NCBI GenBank assembly: GCA_944320385.1
Contig: CALUHH010000001.1
Location: forward strand, 124,001-188,000
Reading direction: 5' to 3'
Length of the DNA: 64,000 nucleotides
DNA from: an uncultured Atopobiaceae bacterium
GTDB lineage: Bacteria; Actinomycetota; Coriobacteriia; Coriobacteriales; Atopobiaceae
Below the pieces are notes generated by a model. The model searched no databases, was not told the DNA's origin, and was given only the letters and a program-made list of their open reading frames with translations. Positions within the stretch are counted from its first letter, which is position 1. Each line of letters begins with the position of its first letter. Made by a program: the position numbers and the translations under genes. Below, piece by piece: positions 51,192 to 58,587 of the stretch.

Positions 51192-52556
51192 ATGGACATC
51201 ACACCGCAGGAAGTTGCCGAGACCCTCTCGATGGTCTCCGAGCAGAACCTCGACCTCCGCACGATCACGATGGGCATCTCGCTCGCGGGCTGCGCCGACG
51301 AGGACATGGGCCGCATGTGCGACAAGGTCTACGACCGCATCACGCACACCGCCGAGCACCTCGTCGAGACCGCCGACGACCTGCAGGCCGAGTACGGCAT
51401 CCCCATCGCCAACAAGCGCGTCTCGGTGACGCCGATCGCCCAGATCGCCGCCGGCTGCCCGGACGAGGACCTCTCCCCGCTCGCCCATGCCATGGACCGC
51501 GCGGCCGAGACCCTGGGCATCGACTTCATGGGCGGCTTCTCCGCGCTCGTCCAGAAGGGCATGGGCAACGCCGACCGCCGCCTCATCGCGTCCGTCCCCG
51601 AGGCGCTGGCCACCACGGACCGCGTGTGCTCCTCGCTCAACATCGCCTCCACGCGCGCCGGCATCAACATGGACGCCGTGCTGCTCTCGGCCGAGACCAT
51701 CCTCGAGTGCGCGCGCCGCACGGTCGACATCGACTGCTACGGCGCCGCCAAGTTCGTCGTCTTTGCCAACATGGTCGAGGACTCGCCGTTCATGGCGGGC
51801 GCCGTGCACGGCTCCGGCGAGGCCGACGCCGTCATCAACGTGGGCGTCTCCGGCCCCGGCGTCATGGCCGCGGCGCTGGCCGAGCTGCCGGAGTCCGCGA
51901 ACCTCATGGACGTGGCCGAGAAGATCAAGCAGACCGCCTTCAAGATCACACGCGCCGGCGAGCTCATGAGCCGCGAGGCCAGCCGCCGCCTGGGCGTGGA
52001 GAAGGGCATCGTGGACCTCTCGCTCGCCCCGACGCCGGCCGCGGGTGACTCCGTGGCCAAGATCCTCGAGATCATCGGCGTCGGCGAGTGCGGCGGCCCC
52101 GGCACCACCTGCGCGCTCGCCCTGCTCAACGATGCCGTCAAGAAGGGCGGCGTCATGGCCTCCTCGAGCGTGGGCGGCCTCTCAGGCGCCTTCATCCCCG
52201 TCTCCGAGGACGCCGGCATGATCCGCGCCGCCGTCGACGGCGCGCTCTCCCTCGAGAAGCTCGAGGCCATGACCTGTGTGTGCTCCGTCGGCCTGGACAT
52301 GATCGCCGTCCCCGGAGACACCTCGGTGGAGACCATCGCCGGCATCATCGCCGACGAGATGGCCATCGGCGTCATCAACACCAAGACCACCGCGGTGCGC
52401 CTCATCCCGGCCATCGGCAAGTCCGAGGGCGACATGCTCGAGTTCGGCGGCCTGTTCGGCTCCGCGCCGGTCATGCCCGTCAACAGGTACGCGGGCAGCG
52501 TCTTCGCACACCGTGGCGGCCGCTTCCCCGCCCCGCTCAACAGCCTCAAGAACTAG
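51192..52556 (+). CDS. UPF0210/DUF711 (PFL-like) protein
   Basis: 454 residues, the usual family length. [16 protein letters not shown] near the N-terminus, [44 protein letters not shown] and [16 protein letters not shown] are conserved. The fold relates to pyruvate-formate-lyase-type barrels but it lacks a glycyl-radical motif; function unknown. The partner ACT-domain gene (UPF0237), usually just upstream, is not here. AAAGG precedes the ATG at 51192; TATAAT at 51149 is a plausible -10. A strong terminator follows. Confidence 0.9.
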   Translation: MDITPQEVAETLSMVSEQNLDLRTITMGISLAGCADEDMGRMCDKVYDRITHTAEHLVETADDLQAEYGIPIANKRVSVTPIAQIAAGCPDEDLSPLAHAMDRAAETLGIDFMGGFSALVQKGMGNADRRLIASVPEALATTDRVCSSLNIASTRAGINMDAVLLSAETILECARRTVDIDCYGAAKFVVFANMVEDSPFMAGAVHGSGEADAVINVGVSGPGVMAAALAELPESANLMDVAEKIKQTAFKITRAGELMSREASRRLGVEKGIVDLSLAPTPAAGDSVAKILEIIGVGECGGPGTTCALALLNDAVKKGGVMASSSVGGLSGAFIPVSEDAGMIRAAVDGALSLEKLEAMTCVCSVGLDMIAVPGDTSVETIAGIIADEMAIGVINTKTTAVRLIPAIGKSEGDMLEFGGLFGSAPVMPVNRYAGSVFAHRGGRFPAPLNSLKN

Positions 52557-52579
52557 CGGCGAGACATCAACCCAAAGAT

Positions 52580-52617
52580 AACGCGCGGCCCGAGGCCCTT
52601 CTCGGCCCGCGCGTTTT
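52580..52617 (+). terminator. Terminator of the UPF0210 gene, with duplicated stem segments
   Basis: AACGCGCGGCCCGAG pairs with CTCGGCCCGCGCGTT (one mismatch) and is followed by TTTT. Copies of CTCGGCCCGAGGCCCTTC and GGTCCTTCTCGG continue to 52658, perhaps slipped duplicates of the stem. Confidence 0.85.
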
Positions 52618-52664
52618 CCTCGGCCCGAGGCCCTTCTCGGCCCGAGGTCCTTCTCGGGGCAGCC

Positions 52665-52759
52665 AACCTCACAGGTAGTGTTACTCAAAAAAATTTATCT
52701 AGCTATTAGGAACATCAATTAAGTTAATAGATGTGGTAGTAACCACTACCTGTGAGGTT
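52665..52759. repeat. 95-bp AT-rich hairpin element, left copy
   Basis: AACCTCACAGGTAGTG at the left end and its exact complement at the right (16 bp each) bound an AT-rich interior. Just inside the right arm GTGGTAGTAACCAC forms a second small dyad. The copy at 53991 has the same length, ends and orientation. Confidence 0.88.
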
Positions 52760-52798
52760 TCCGCGCAAGGCACCTCAAAAAAGAGCCCTGCCGCAACC

Positions 52799-53914
52799 CT
52801 ACGCCCGAGGCATCAGCATCAAGAAGAGTTTGTGGCGGCGGAGCTCCTGAAGCGGCGTCGCCTCGGGCAGCTCGACGTCCAGCGCGCAGGCAAGCTGCCT
52901 TGCCAAAAGGGACAGCCTCGGCAGAGACCTCGCCACCTGCGACGTCACCCTGAACACGCGATACCCCGCCGCCGTGAGGATGTTTGCGCGCGCTGCGTCC
53001 CTGCTGAGCTGACCCTTCCCGCGAGCTGCGTGGAACTCGGCGCTGTCATACTCGAGCGCAACTCCCTGGTTCTGCCAGAGGAAATCCGGGGTCACGACAT
53101 CGCGGTCAGAGAGCGCCTCGCGAAGATGCCGCACGTCGATCGCCTGGTTGAGCTGCGACCGTTCGAGCCCAAAGCCGCCAAAGTCAACGGGCAGCGTCAG
53201 CATGAGCGCAAGCGCCGTCTCCATGGGCGAGGCGGAGCCCTCGAGCATGAGCTCGCCAACGCGACGCGCGCGGATCGTGCCCTGAGACTTCCCGACCTCC
53301 GCAATAGCCCGCTCGAGACTGCACGCGTCCAGAAGCCGCGGGGCATGATACGCCGTCTTCCCGGACCCGACGCCCAGTCGATACGTGCCGGCAAACTCGC
53401 AGGCAACTACCGTCGCGGCAACAAGGCGACGGATGCGCTCCCACTCCAGGGGGTGGTCGATCGCCTGCCGTGCCTCTTGGTCGAGGGTTGTCACGACATC
53501 GGCCTCCGCGCGCACGGCGGCAACGTGCGCATCGAGAAGCGAATCGAGCCTCCCCTGGGTTGAGCAGAGCTGGACAATGATGAGTTCGGGGCCGCTGACC
53601 AGCAGATTTTCCGATACGCGCAGAAGGGATTCCCGCGGGACGATGCCACCCCACACGTGGAAGCGGGCCTCGTCGCCGTTGCTGCGCGACGTCTGTGTGG
53701 GCACCAGGAGGTCGGCGGGTCGTGAAGTCAGACCGATCCCGGAGAGAGCCTCCGCAACGTGCGCCGCCTTGAAGGCGCGCTGCCCAGAGACGCACGCGTC
53801 CCGAGCCAGGCGCGTCGCGTCCCGCGGGATGCGCGGAACCCGCGGGCTCTTCTCGGCAGAATGGAGCAGACGAAGCGCATCGCAGGCGGACTCGTGACTC
53901 AGGACGGCGTACAT
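52799..53914 (-). CDS. Protein with DUF559/Vsr-like PD-(D/E)xK nuclease domain
   Basis: 371 residues from ATG at 53914 (GAGAGGGG upstream). The C-terminal ~130 residues carry the pattern SPMETAL (Glu), TPDFLWQ (Asp), GVALEYDSAEFH (Glu, Asp, His) and RANILTAAGYRVFRVT, as in DUF559/very-short-patch-repair-like nucleases. The N-terminal ~240 residues (CVSGQRAFKAAHVAEALSGI, LLVSGPELIIVQLC) are like AbiEi-type antitoxin-associated proteins of Actinomycetota, seen without any partner toxin. Function unknown. The gene with 40-80 bp margins is bracketed by two 95-bp hairpins in the same orientation, as if it were one cassette. Confidence 0.72.
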   Translation of the reverse strand: MYAVLSHESACDALRLLHSAEKSPRVPRIPRDATRLARDACVSGQRAFKAAHVAEALSGIGLTSRPADLLVPTQTSRSNGDEARFHVWGGIVPRESLLRVSENLLVSGPELIIVQLCSTQGRLDSLLDAHVAAVRAEADVVTTLDQEARQAIDHPLEWERIRRLVAATVVACEFAGTYRLGVGSGKTAYHAPRLLDACSLERAIAEVGKSQGTIRARRVGELMLEGSASPMETALALMLTLPVDFGGFGLERSQLNQAIDVRHLREALSDRDVVTPDFLWQNQGVALEYDSAEFHAARGKGQLSRDAARANILTAAGYRVFRVTSQVARSLPRLSLLARQLACALDVELPEATPLQELRRHKLFLMLMPRA

Positions 53915-53990
53915 GACGGCCCCTCTCGGCGGTTGGGGAGCGGGCAACGCCGGGCCGCTGGCTTTTCCGTGCGTCGGCGCACTGCCCACA

Positions 53991-54085
53991 AACCTCACAG
54001 GTAGTTTCTCTCTAAAAAATATCTTATCTTAGTATGGGTTGTAATTTAGCTAATGCTTGTGGTACGTACCACTACCTGTGAGGTT
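53991..54085. repeat. 95-bp AT-rich hairpin element, right copy
   Basis: The 16-bp right end CACTACCTGTGAGGTT is exact; the left end agrees for 15 bp. The interior has diverged from the copy at 52665 but stays AT-rich; the inner dyad here is a perfect GTGGTACGTACCAC. The region to 54152 holds only two GAGAAG-type motifs. Confidence 0.88.
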
Positions 54086-54152
54086 TTCCGGCGAGCGGCG
54101 CCGATTTGCGGACGAGAAGGACCTCGGGCGAGAAGAACGCGCAGCCCGCGCC

Positions 54153-55076
54153 CTACCCCAGGAAGCGGACCTCGGGCTCCAGGCGGACGCCGAACTGGCG
54201 CTCGACCTCGTCCTGCACGTGCTCGATCACGGCGTGGACGTCCGCGGCGGTGGCGCCCCCGACGTTCACCACGAACCCGGCGTGCTTCTTGGAGACGGCA
54301 GCGCCGCCAACCTGGAAGCCCTGCAGCCCGGCGTCCATGATCAGCTTGCCCGCGAAGTGACCCTCGGGGCGCTTGAACGTGGAGCCGGCGCTCGGCAGGT
54401 CGAGCGGCTGCTTCTCCTCGCGCTGGCGCATGAGGTCGTCCATCGTGGCGCGGATCTTCTCGGGGTCGCCCCTGCGCAGGGCGAAGGTGGCGGCCAGCAC
54501 CACCAGGCCGTCCGTGGCCACGCGGCTGTGGCGATACCCCAGGTCGAGGTCGGCCGCGTCGATCGTCTCGAGGGAGCCGTCGGGGGTGACCACGCGCACG
54601 CACTTGAGGACGTCGGCCATCGACCCGCCGTAGGCGCCCGCGTTCATGAAGCAGGCCCCGCCCACCGAGCCGGGGATGCCACACGCAAACTCGAGGCCGG
54701 AGAGGCCCAGCTCGCAGGCCATCTCGGAGGCCTCGCGCAGGTCGACGCCCGCCTGACACGTCATCTCCTCGCCGTCCACGGACACGCCGACGAGCCCGTC
54801 CGCCACGGCCACGATGACGCCGCGGTACCCCTCGTCCGAGACGAGCAGGTCAGAGCCGCGGCCCAGGACGAAGCGCTGCGCCCCCGCCTCGTCGCAGGCG
54901 CGCAGCACGTCGCGCACCTCGTCGAAGTCCTCCGGAATCACGTAGAGGTCTGCCGGGCCGCCCACCTCGAAGGTGGTGTGCTCGCTCATCGGCTCCATCT
55001 CGAGGACGTTGTCCTCGCCCACGATGGCGCGCAGGCGCCAGGCAAGCGGCTCTCTGCCGCCGTCGCTCTCTGACAT
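54153..55076 (-). CDS. murB: UDP-N-acetylenolpyruvoylglucosamine reductase
   Basis: 307 residues, type II MurB. FAD-binding N-terminus HTTFEVGGPADLYVIP and LGRGSDLLVSD, the substrate segment GIPGSVGGACFMNAGAYGG, GYRHSR, and catalytic Ser in PSAGSTFKRPEGHFAGKLI (in part) are present. It reduces UDP-GlcNAc-enolpyruvate to UDP-MurNAc with NADPH, the second committed step of peptidoglycan synthesis. The ATG follows GAGGGGAAG. It is divergent from the riboflavin transporter operon. Confidence 0.95.
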   Translation of the reverse strand: MSESDGGREPLAWRLRAIVGEDNVLEMEPMSEHTTFEVGGPADLYVIPEDFDEVRDVLRACDEAGAQRFVLGRGSDLLVSDEGYRGVIVAVADGLVGVSVDGEEMTCQAGVDLREASEMACELGLSGLEFACGIPGSVGGACFMNAGAYGGSMADVLKCVRVVTPDGSLETIDAADLDLGYRHSRVATDGLVVLAATFALRRGDPEKIRATMDDLMRQREEKQPLDLPSAGSTFKRPEGHFAGKLIMDAGLQGFQVGGAAVSKKHAGFVVNVGGATAADVHAVIEHVQDEVERQFGVRLEPEVRFLG

Positions 55077-55152
55077 GGCTTCCCCTCTGTGGTCTGACCG
55101 GCAAGCCCAGTATAGCAGCGCGCACGCGCACGATTAGTGCTACACTCGCGCT

Positions 55153-55290
55153 GTCAGTTTCAGGGCGGGGTGAAAGTCCCCACTGGCGGTGACGGCGGCG
55201 TGCGCGCCCCGAAGTCCGCGACCCGCGAATACGCGGCTGACCCGGTGAGAGTCCGGGACCAACGGTCACAGTCCGGATGGAAGAAACGGA
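55153..55290 (+). ncRNA. FMN riboswitch (RFN element)
   Basis: TTCAGGGCGGGGTGAAAGTC, CCCACTGGCGGTGAC, AAGTCCGCGACCCGCG, CTGACCCGGTGAGAGTCCGG and CAGTCCGGATGGAAGAAAC occur in the order of the RFN consensus. It ends 8 bp before the ribU start and overlaps its ribosome-binding region, so FMN should block translation. Confidence 0.97.
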
Positions 55291-55297
55291 GGCCATC

Positions 55298-55873
55298 ATG
55301 GCTGCTTCCACGCATGTCTCGCACGACACCCACTCCACCACCGCAGGCGGCGCCTGGTCCACCCGGCGCATCGCGACGACCGCGCTCCTCTGCGCGCTCG
55401 CCTTCGTCCTCACCTTCGTGGAGATCCCCATCTTCCCGCCGGCGCCGTGGCTCATGTACGACCCGTCGGGCATCGTCGCCTTTGTCGCCGCCCTCGCGTT
55501 TGGGCCGAGCACGGGCGCAATCGTCGTCATCCTCCCCTGGGTGCTCAAGACGCTGTTCACCTTCAACGTATGGGGTCACGTGATGGCGATCGTCGCCGGC
55601 GTGGCGCTGTGCGTCCCCGCCGCCCTCATCGCCCGGCGCATGGGCGGCGCGCGCGGCCTGGCCGTCGGCATGGTCGCGGGCGCCGCGATCGCGCTCGCCG
55701 CGTGCATCGTCGGCAACATCGTCGTCACCCCGCTCTACACCGCGGTCTCCACGGCCGACGTCATCGCCATGATCGTGCCGATCCTGCTGCCGTTCAACGC
55801 CCTCAAGATCGTCATCAACTGCGTCGTGACGGCCCTCATCCAGAAGCCCGTCACGCAGGTGGTCTCCCGGTAG
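55298..55873 (+). CDS. ribU: Riboflavin ECF transporter S component
   Basis: 191 residues, six helices starting ATTALLCALAFVLTFVEIPIF. The riboflavin-binding loop FPPAPWLMYDPSGIVAF and the WVLKTLFTFNVWG segment are typical of RibU. FMN riboswitch upstream confirms substrate class. The ATG at 55298 has CGGAGG; a closer ATG at 55277 lies in the riboswitch. It heads an operon with fused ATPases and EcfT. Confidence 0.93.
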   Translation: MAASTHVSHDTHSTTAGGAWSTRRIATTALLCALAFVLTFVEIPIFPPAPWLMYDPSGIVAFVAALAFGPSTGAIVVILPWVLKTLFTFNVWGHVMAIVAGVALCVPAALIARRMGGARGLAVGMVAGAAIALAACIVGNIVVTPLYTAVSTADVIAMIVPILLPFNALKIVINCVVTALIQKPVTQVVSR

Positions 55874-55891
55874 CCGGCGGGCGAGAAGAAC

Positions 55892-57625
55892 GTGACCTCC
55901 GCGCCCGCCCCCATACGCCTCTCGCACGTGAGCCTCGTCTACGAGGGGGGCGTCGTCGCGCTCGACGACGTCTCCCTCGAGGTCGCGCGCGGCGAGCGGG
56001 TCTGCGTCCTCGGCGCCAACGGCTCCGGCAAGTCGACGCTCGCCTCCGTCATCTGCGGTCTTCTCGCCCCCGACGCGGGCGTGGTCGAGCTCGTCGGCGA
56101 GCGCGTGTGCGCAGACGGGCGCCCTGACCTCGAGGCGTACCGCCGGGCACGGCGCAGCCTGGGCCTCGTCTTCCAGAACCCGGACGACCAGATCGTCACG
56201 AGCGTCGTCGAGGACGACGTTGCCTTCGGGCCGGAGAACCTCGGCCTCCCGCGCGAGGAGATCGCATCCCGCGTGGCTCGCGAGCTGCACCGCGTCGCAC
56301 TCGACGACTATGCCGCGGCAGATCCCTCCCGCCTCTCGGGCGGACAGAAGCAGCGCGTCGCCATCGCCGGGGCGCTTGCCATGGAGCCCGACGTGCTCGT
56401 GCTCGACGAGCCAGGGTCGCTGCTCGACGTGCGCGGCCGGTCCGCCATCCTGCGCGTGATGGGCCGGCTCGCCAAGGCGGGCACCACGCTCGTGCACGTG
56501 ACCCACTTCATGGAGGAGGCCGTCGAGGCGGACCGCGTGATCGTCCTCGACCACGGGCACATCGTCCTCGAGGGAACGCCCGACGAGGTCTTCGCGCACG
56601 GCGCGGAGCTGCTGGATCTGGGCCTCGAGGTGCCGTTTGCCGCGCGCCTCTCGCAGCGCCTCGGCCTCCCCTGGACCTGCAGCGAGCAGCACCTGGTCGA
56701 CAATCTCTGTGAATTGGGGACAGTCCCCAATTCACAGAAAAGTTTGATGGACAGGCGCCCGCAGCACATCAAAAATGTGTGTGAATTGGGGACTGTCCCC
56801 AATTTACAGGTCGAGCACGCGTCCTTCTCGTACAGCGGGCGCGCCCGGGCGCTCGACGACGTTTCGCTGGAAGTGGCGCCCGGGACGTCGACCGCGATCA
56901 TCGGGCAGACGGGATCGGGCAAGTCGACGCTGCTGCGCCTGCTCTGCGGCCTCGAGGTACCCGACGCCGGGCGCATCGTAGTCGCCGGGAACGACACCGC
57001 CACCAAGCGCGGGAGAAAGGCCGTGCGCAGGGTCGTCGGCTACGTGATGCAGCATCCCGAGCGCCAGCTCTTCGCCGAGACGGTCGAGAAGGACGTGGAG
57101 TTTGGTCCGCGCAACCTGCGGCTTCCCTCAGACGAAGTTGCCCGCCGCGTGAACCGCGCGCTCGAGCTCGTCGGGCTCGCCGGCAAGCGCGACGCCTCCC
57201 CGTTTGCGCTCTCGGGCGGCCAGCGACGCCTCTGCGCGCTCGCGGGCATCCTCGCCATGGAGCCCGAGGTCCTCATCCTCGACGAGCCGACCGCCGGGCT
57301 CGACCCGCGCGGCCGCGCGATGCTGCGCCGCGTCCTCGCGCGCCTGCGCGAGCGGGGCATCACCCTCGTTCAGGTCACGCACTCGATGGAGGACGCCGCG
57401 CGCTGCGACCGCGTCGCCGCCCTCGACCAGTCGCGCCTCGTCGCCGTCGGGACGCCGCGCGAGGTCTTCTCGCCCGAGAACGAGAAGCGTCTCACGGAGA
57501 GCGGCCTCGGCATCCCGCGCTCGCTGCGCGTGGCACGCGAGCTCGAGCGCCGCGGCTGGCCCGCGCTCGGCGAGCCCATCACCACCGACGAGCTCGTCGC
57601 GGCAATCGGTGAGACGGTGAGGTGA
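55892..57625 (+). CDS. ECF energy-coupling ATPase, two domains joined through a repeat
   Basis: 577 residues from GTG at 55892. Domain 1 (1-~265): GANGSGKSTLAS, LSGGQKQRVAIAGA, VLVLDEPGSLLD (Pro-Gly-Ser where Thr/Ser-Ala-Gly is usual), VTHFMEEAVEAD. Domain 2 (~307-577): GQTGSGKSTLLRL, LSGGQRRLCALAG, VLILDEPTAGLD. Residues ~271-306 are not linker-like; they are translated palindromic repeats (CELGTVPNSQ and CELGTVPNLQ around MDRRPQHIKN). Two formerly separate ecfA genes may have been welded by the insertion. It powers RibU through EcfT. Only a weak GAGAAG lies before the GTG. Confidence 0.88.
   Translation: MTSAPAPIRLSHVSLVYEGGVVALDDVSLEVARGERVCVLGANGSGKSTLASVICGLLAPDAGVVELVGERVCADGRPDLEAYRRARRSLGLVFQNPDDQIVTSVVEDDVAFGPENLGLPREEIASRVARELHRVALDDYAAADPSRLSGGQKQRVAIAGALAMEPDVLVLDEPGSLLDVRGRSAILRVMGRLAKAGTTLVHVTHFMEEAVEADRVIVLDHGHIVLEGTPDEVFAHGAELLDLGLEVPFAARLSQRLGLPWTCSEQHLVDNLCELGTVPNSQKSLMDRRPQHIKNVCELGTVPNLQVEHASFSYSGRARALDDVSLEVAPGTSTAIIGQTGSGKSTLLRLLCGLEVPDAGRIVVAGNDTATKRGRKAVRRVVGYVMQHPERQLFAETVEKDVEFGPRNLRLPSDEVARRVNRALELVGLAGKRDASPFALSGGQRRLCALAGILAMEPEVLILDEPTAGLDPRGRAMLRRVLARLRERGITLVQVTHSMEDAARCDRVAALDQSRLVAVGTPREVFSPENEKRLTESGLGIPRSLRVARELERRGWPALGEPITTDELVAAIGETVR
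56706..56809. repeat. REPIN-like dimer inside the fused ecfA gene
   Basis: Units TCTGTGAATTGGGGACAG (56706-56738) and TGTGAATTGGGGACTG (56780-56809), each palindromic, separated by 41 bp that include AAAGTTTGATGG and AAAAATGTG, relics of the usual linker. Reading frame stays open through both. Confidence 0.93.
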
Positions 57626-57630
57626 GGTAG

Positions 57631-58434
57631 GTGGCGCTCAAGATCTCGATCGGCCAGTACTACGCCGCCCCGTCGCCCGTCCACGCGCTCGACGCCCGCG
57701 TGAAGCTCTGGTGCGTCCTCGCAGCGCTCGTGGCGATCTTCTGCACGTCCAACGCAGCCCAGCTCGCGCTTGCCGTTGTCTTCGTGGCCGCGCTGCTCGT
57801 CCTCTCGCGCGTCCCTGCCGGGCGCGTCCTCGCCTCCGTCCGGCCCCTCATGGTCTTTCTCGCCGTGCTGTCGCTCTTCAACCTCTTCTTCGTGAGAGGC
57901 GGCGAGGTCGTTGCCGCCCTGGGCCCGGTCTCGGTGACCTCCGGCGGCATCGCGGCCGCCGTGCTCTACACCGCTCGCTTCGCCCTCGCGCTCGTGACCG
58001 GCTCGCTCGTCATGCTCACCACCACGCCCACGCAGCTCGCAGACGCGTTCGACCGCATGCTCTCCCCGCTCTCGCGCGTCGGCCTGCCGGGCCACGAGAT
58101 CGCCATGGTCTTCTCGCTCATGATGCGCTTCGTCCCCACGCTCGCCGACGAGACCTCCGCGATCATCGACGCCCAGTCGCTGCGCGGCGGGGCGTTCGAC
58201 GAGGGCGGCCCCATCCAGCGCGTCCGCTCGATCGTGCCCGTGGTGGTGGCCCTGCTCGCGAGCGGCCTGCGCCACGCCGACGGGCTCTCCCGCGCCCTCG
58301 ACGCCCGCTGCTACGAGGGGGGCGCCGGCAGAACCCACCTCCACGAGCAGCGCCTGGGCGCGCGCGAGGCGGCGGCCGCGGCTCTGACGGCGGCCTTCGT
58401 CGTCCTTATCGCCCTCCTGGGGCTTCTCCTCTAG
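57631..58434 (+). CDS. ecfT: ECF transporter transmembrane subunit T (riboflavin system)
   Basis: 267 residues from GTG at 57631, GAGGTGAGG upstream. Helices start at LWCVLAALVAIFCTS. Coupling motifs: IIDAQSLRGGAFDEGG with the Ala-x-x-x-Arg-Gly and ALDARCYEGGAGR with the second (Arg-Cys-Tyr). It forms the membrane scaffold for RibU and the fused ATPase. The gene starts five bases after the ATPase stop. About 150 bp to purL hold no gene. Confidence 0.92.
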   Translation: MALKISIGQYYAAPSPVHALDARVKLWCVLAALVAIFCTSNAAQLALAVVFVAALLVLSRVPAGRVLASVRPLMVFLAVLSLFNLFFVRGGEVVAALGPVSVTSGGIAAAVLYTARFALALVTGSLVMLTTTPTQLADAFDRMLSPLSRVGLPGHEIAMVFSLMMRFVPTLADETSAIIDAQSLRGGAFDEGGPIQRVRSIVPVVVALLASGLRHADGLSRALDARCYEGGAGRTHLHEQRLGAREAAAAALTAAFVVLIALLGLLL

Positions 58435-58536
58435 CGGTTCTTGTCCTCCGCAGGGGGCAGCAACGCAAGGCGGCACAAACGACGGTACGGCCTCAAGATG
58501 GGCTCGAGCGTCCCGTGAACGGTAGCTTTTTTGCCG

Positions 58537-58542
58537 TAGAAT
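58537..58542 (+). promoter_or_regulatory. Probable -10 element of purL
   Basis: TAGAAT in context CCGTAGAATAC, 45 bp before the start. A TTTTTT run just before it might also end the transcript of ecfT, but the stem is weak. Confidence 0.4.
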
Positions 58543-58587
58543 ACAGATACCTACACGCTCCTTACGGCACCCAGGAGGTAGCAGCGC

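Noticed and set aside
52665..54085. attC-like sites of an integron cassette
   Set aside because: No integron integrase is seen, and the ends do not show the RYYYAAC/GTTRRRY core pattern.
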